Source: Christensenella sp.
GTDB lineage: Bacteria > Bacillota > Clostridia > Christensenellales > Maliibacteriaceae
NCBI GenBank assembly: GCA_019420085.1
Contig: JAHZHV010000187.1
Coordinates: 1-5,640, forward strand
Reading direction: 5' to 3'
DNA: 5,640 nt
The translations under genes were made by a program, and so were the position numbers. The notes under the pieces were generated by a model. The model was given only the letters and a program-made list of their open reading frames with translations, was not told the origin of the DNA and ran no database searches. How positions within the stretch are numbered: position 1 is the first letter of the stretch; each line of letters begins with the position of its first letter. Positions 4,143 through 5,640 of this stretch are shown here, one piece after another.

Positions 4143-5640
4143 ACGCGCTTAAACCGCTTTTCTATTTCATATTTGGACATTTCAAAGTAAATCGGACGGC
4201 CATGCGGACATGTCAATGCACCACGATGCGTTGCAATTAAGTCAAGCAGCTGTTCAATTTCGGCTTGCGTCAATGCGTCGCCTGCTTTAATCGCCGCCTT
4301 GCAGGCAATTGTGGCCATCTGCGCATGCAGCATCTGGGAGGAAGCTGCCGTGGAACGGTTTTGCAGAAATTCAAGCGTTTCATGTAAAAAGTCATCCATA
4401 CGCGGTTCACCCAACAGCATGGGCACTGTGCGCACCATGACCGTCAACGGGCCGAACTCCTCTATGTCAAAACCGATGCCTTCCAATACTTTTTGCTGAT
4501 CCAAAAGCGTAGAAAATTCCTCGGCGCTCAGCGTCGAAACATATGGGACCAGCAACGGCTGCCGCACAACGTTTTGCGCGTCGATCTGTGCGCAATAGCG
4601 ATCAAACAGCAGTCGTTCATGTGCAGCATGCTGATCGATCACCAGTAATCTTCGCTCTGTTTCCAGCAATAGATATGTGGAAAACAACTGGCCGATCAGG
4701 CGATACGGCAATGCCGTGGATTGCGTTTCCTGCGTCTGCGTTGTAAATGCAACCTGCTGCACCGCTTTTGGGAACGGTGAGGCTGGTTTCTCCGACTCGA
4801 TATTTTCCGGCCTATCCGGCATTGCGGATGGTTTGATCTCCTGTTTATTGGACTGCATTTCCGATTGATGCGCTGCGATAGATTCAGGTTGCTTTTTCGT
4901 ATCGGTATGATGCAGTGCAGGCTGGGCGGGCGCGGTTTGCCGCACAGTGGCTGCGGTCGGCTTTTGCACCGATCTGTTTTGGGGATCGGGCGATTGAACG
5001 GTATCTTCTCTCAGGTGCGATACATCTGCTGCTATCGCCTTTTTTTTATGAGACGGAATGCGTTCTGTATAAATGCCTGCATACGGTGCAGTCTGCGTGG
5101 TCGATTTTGCCGTTAAAACAACAGGCGCTTTGGGCGGAATGGGATGCGCGTTTTCCGGAAGATCGGAAAGCATGTCGGATGTCACGCGCATCTGCGTCCG
5201 CGCCGGTGCGCGGTACAGTGATGCAAACGGATTCTCCTGCCGCAGCACGACCGGTGCGATGGCGCTGGTCAATGCCTGTGCGATTTCCCGCTCCTGCCGA
5301 AGCCGTACTTCAAGCTTGGCCGGATGCACATTGACATCAACGACCTCCGGCGGAATATCAAGATTCAGTGCGAAAAGCGGGAACTTATGCACCATAAGCT
5401 GGGAAGCGAACGCCTCTTCTACTGCCATTGAGATCGCAAAGCAGTTTACCGGTCTGCCGTTAATTGCAATATGTTCGCGTTTGCGATTTGTTCGGGAAAG
5501 CGCAATGTCTCCGATAAATCCGGAACAACTGCCCTGCGGTAATTTGGCAGAAACGGCGTGCAGCATTCCCTGTACCGGTTTTCCGTAGACGCAATATAAC
5601 GCATGTTCCAAACTGCCGTCTCCCGTGGAATGAAACACAT
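4139..5640 (-). CDS. mutL: DNA mismatch repair protein MutL, N-terminus outside window
   Basis: The frame runs off the right edge; 499 complete codons are visible and the GHKL ATPase core is missing, so the GTG at 5638 is internal. MutL couples mismatch recognition by MutS to strand incision. Visible residues 1-135 are the end of the ATPase region and the transducer domain, with NGRPVN (60-65) and DVNVHPAKLEVRL (101-113). Residues about 140-305 are a low-complexity linker rich in Gln, Pro, Lys and Thr. Residues 310-499 are the dimerisation and endonuclease domain: DQHAAHE (335-341), ACK (445-447) and CPHGRP (477-482), the zinc-dependent nicking site of MutL in MutH-less bacteria. QPLLVP (360-365) fits the sliding-clamp binding motif (QEMIVP in B. 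subtilis). The last acidic position of DQHA(X)2E(X)4E is Asp346 instead of Glu. The gene heads the visible operon, overlaps miaA by 4 nt, and mutS may lie upstream. Confidence 0.97.
   Translation of the reverse strand, partial: VFHSTGDGSLEHALYCVYGKPVQGMLHAVSAKLPQGSCSGFIGDIALSRTNRKREHIAINGRPVNCFAISMAVEEAFASQLMVHKFPLFALNLDIPPEVVDVNVHPAKLEVRLRQEREIAQALTSAIAPVVLRQENPFASLYRAPARTQMRVTSDMLSDLPENAHPIPPKAPVVLTAKSTTQTAPYAGIYTERIPSHKKKAIAADVSHLREDTVQSPDPQNRSVQKPTAATVRQTAPAQPALHHTDTKKQPESIAAHQSEMQSNKQEIKPSAMPDRPENIESEKPASPFPKAVQQVAFTTQTQETQSTALPYRLIGQLFSTYLLLETERRLLVIDQHAAHERLLFDRYCAQIDAQNVVRQPLLVPYVSTLSAEEFSTLLDQQKVLEGIGFDIEEFGPLTVMVRTVPMLLGEPRMDDFLHETLEFLQNRSTAASSQMLHAQMATIACKAAIKAGDALTQAEIEQLLDLIATHRGALTCPHGRPIYFEMSKYEIEKRFKRV

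Noticed and set aside
5446..5640. Minus-strand open frame starting with ATG at the right edge
   Set aside because: It is out of frame with mutL, whose conserved transducer motifs are read in the other frame across the same bases.
1..5640. CRISPR arrays, tRNA or rRNA genes, insertion sequences, riboswitches
   Set aside because: Reading both strands showed no regularly spaced repeats, no cloverleaf or rRNA segments, no transposase and no terminal inverted repeats; intergenic space is too small for most of these.

Overview
The window looks like a chromosomal segment from a low- to mid-GC Firmicute, most likely a clostridial lineage. Three things support this. The mutL-miaA-(aluminium-resistance/YnbB family)-lexA neighbourhood is a familiar Firmicute cluster. 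The LexA operators are of the Bacillus/Gram-positive CGAAC-N4-GTTCG type. MutL carries the endonuclease motif found in bacteria that lack MutH. I cannot name a genus from sequence alone.

Layout, left to right: (1) bases 1-870, plus strand: the 3' part of a tyrosine recombinase with all catalytic residues visible and its N-terminus outside the window. (2) Bases 841-1023, minus strand: a 60-residue single-pass membrane protein gene, convergent with and overlapping the recombinase 3' end by 30 bp. (3) Bases 1024-1180: a compact divergent control region with two consensus SOS boxes 40 bp apart centre to centre, one on each of two good sigma-A-type promoters. (4) Bases 1181-1855, plus strand: lexA. 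(5) Bases 1861-1897: a strong hairpin terminator with an A-run and a T-run, able to stop transcription from both sides. (6) Bases 1930-5640, minus strand: the end of a mutL-miaA-ynbB operon; mutL is cut by the right edge, mutL and miaA overlap by 4 nt, and ynbB follows miaA after 26 nt.

Together the window is a DNA-damage and genome-maintenance locus: the SOS repressor with its autoregulated promoter, an SOS-controlled small membrane protein divergent from it, mismatch repair (MutL), tRNA modification (MiaA), a PLP enzyme of unclear role, and a site-specific recombinase. The most interesting element is the small membrane protein. It sits where other Gram-positive bacteria place SOS-induced cell-division inhibitors (YneA in Bacillus, DivS in Corynebacterium, Rv2719c in mycobacteria) and has a textbook LexA-repressed promoter, but it is only 60 residues long and has no LysM domain. 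A second point is the absence of hfq, which often lies between miaA and the ynbB-type gene in related genomes.
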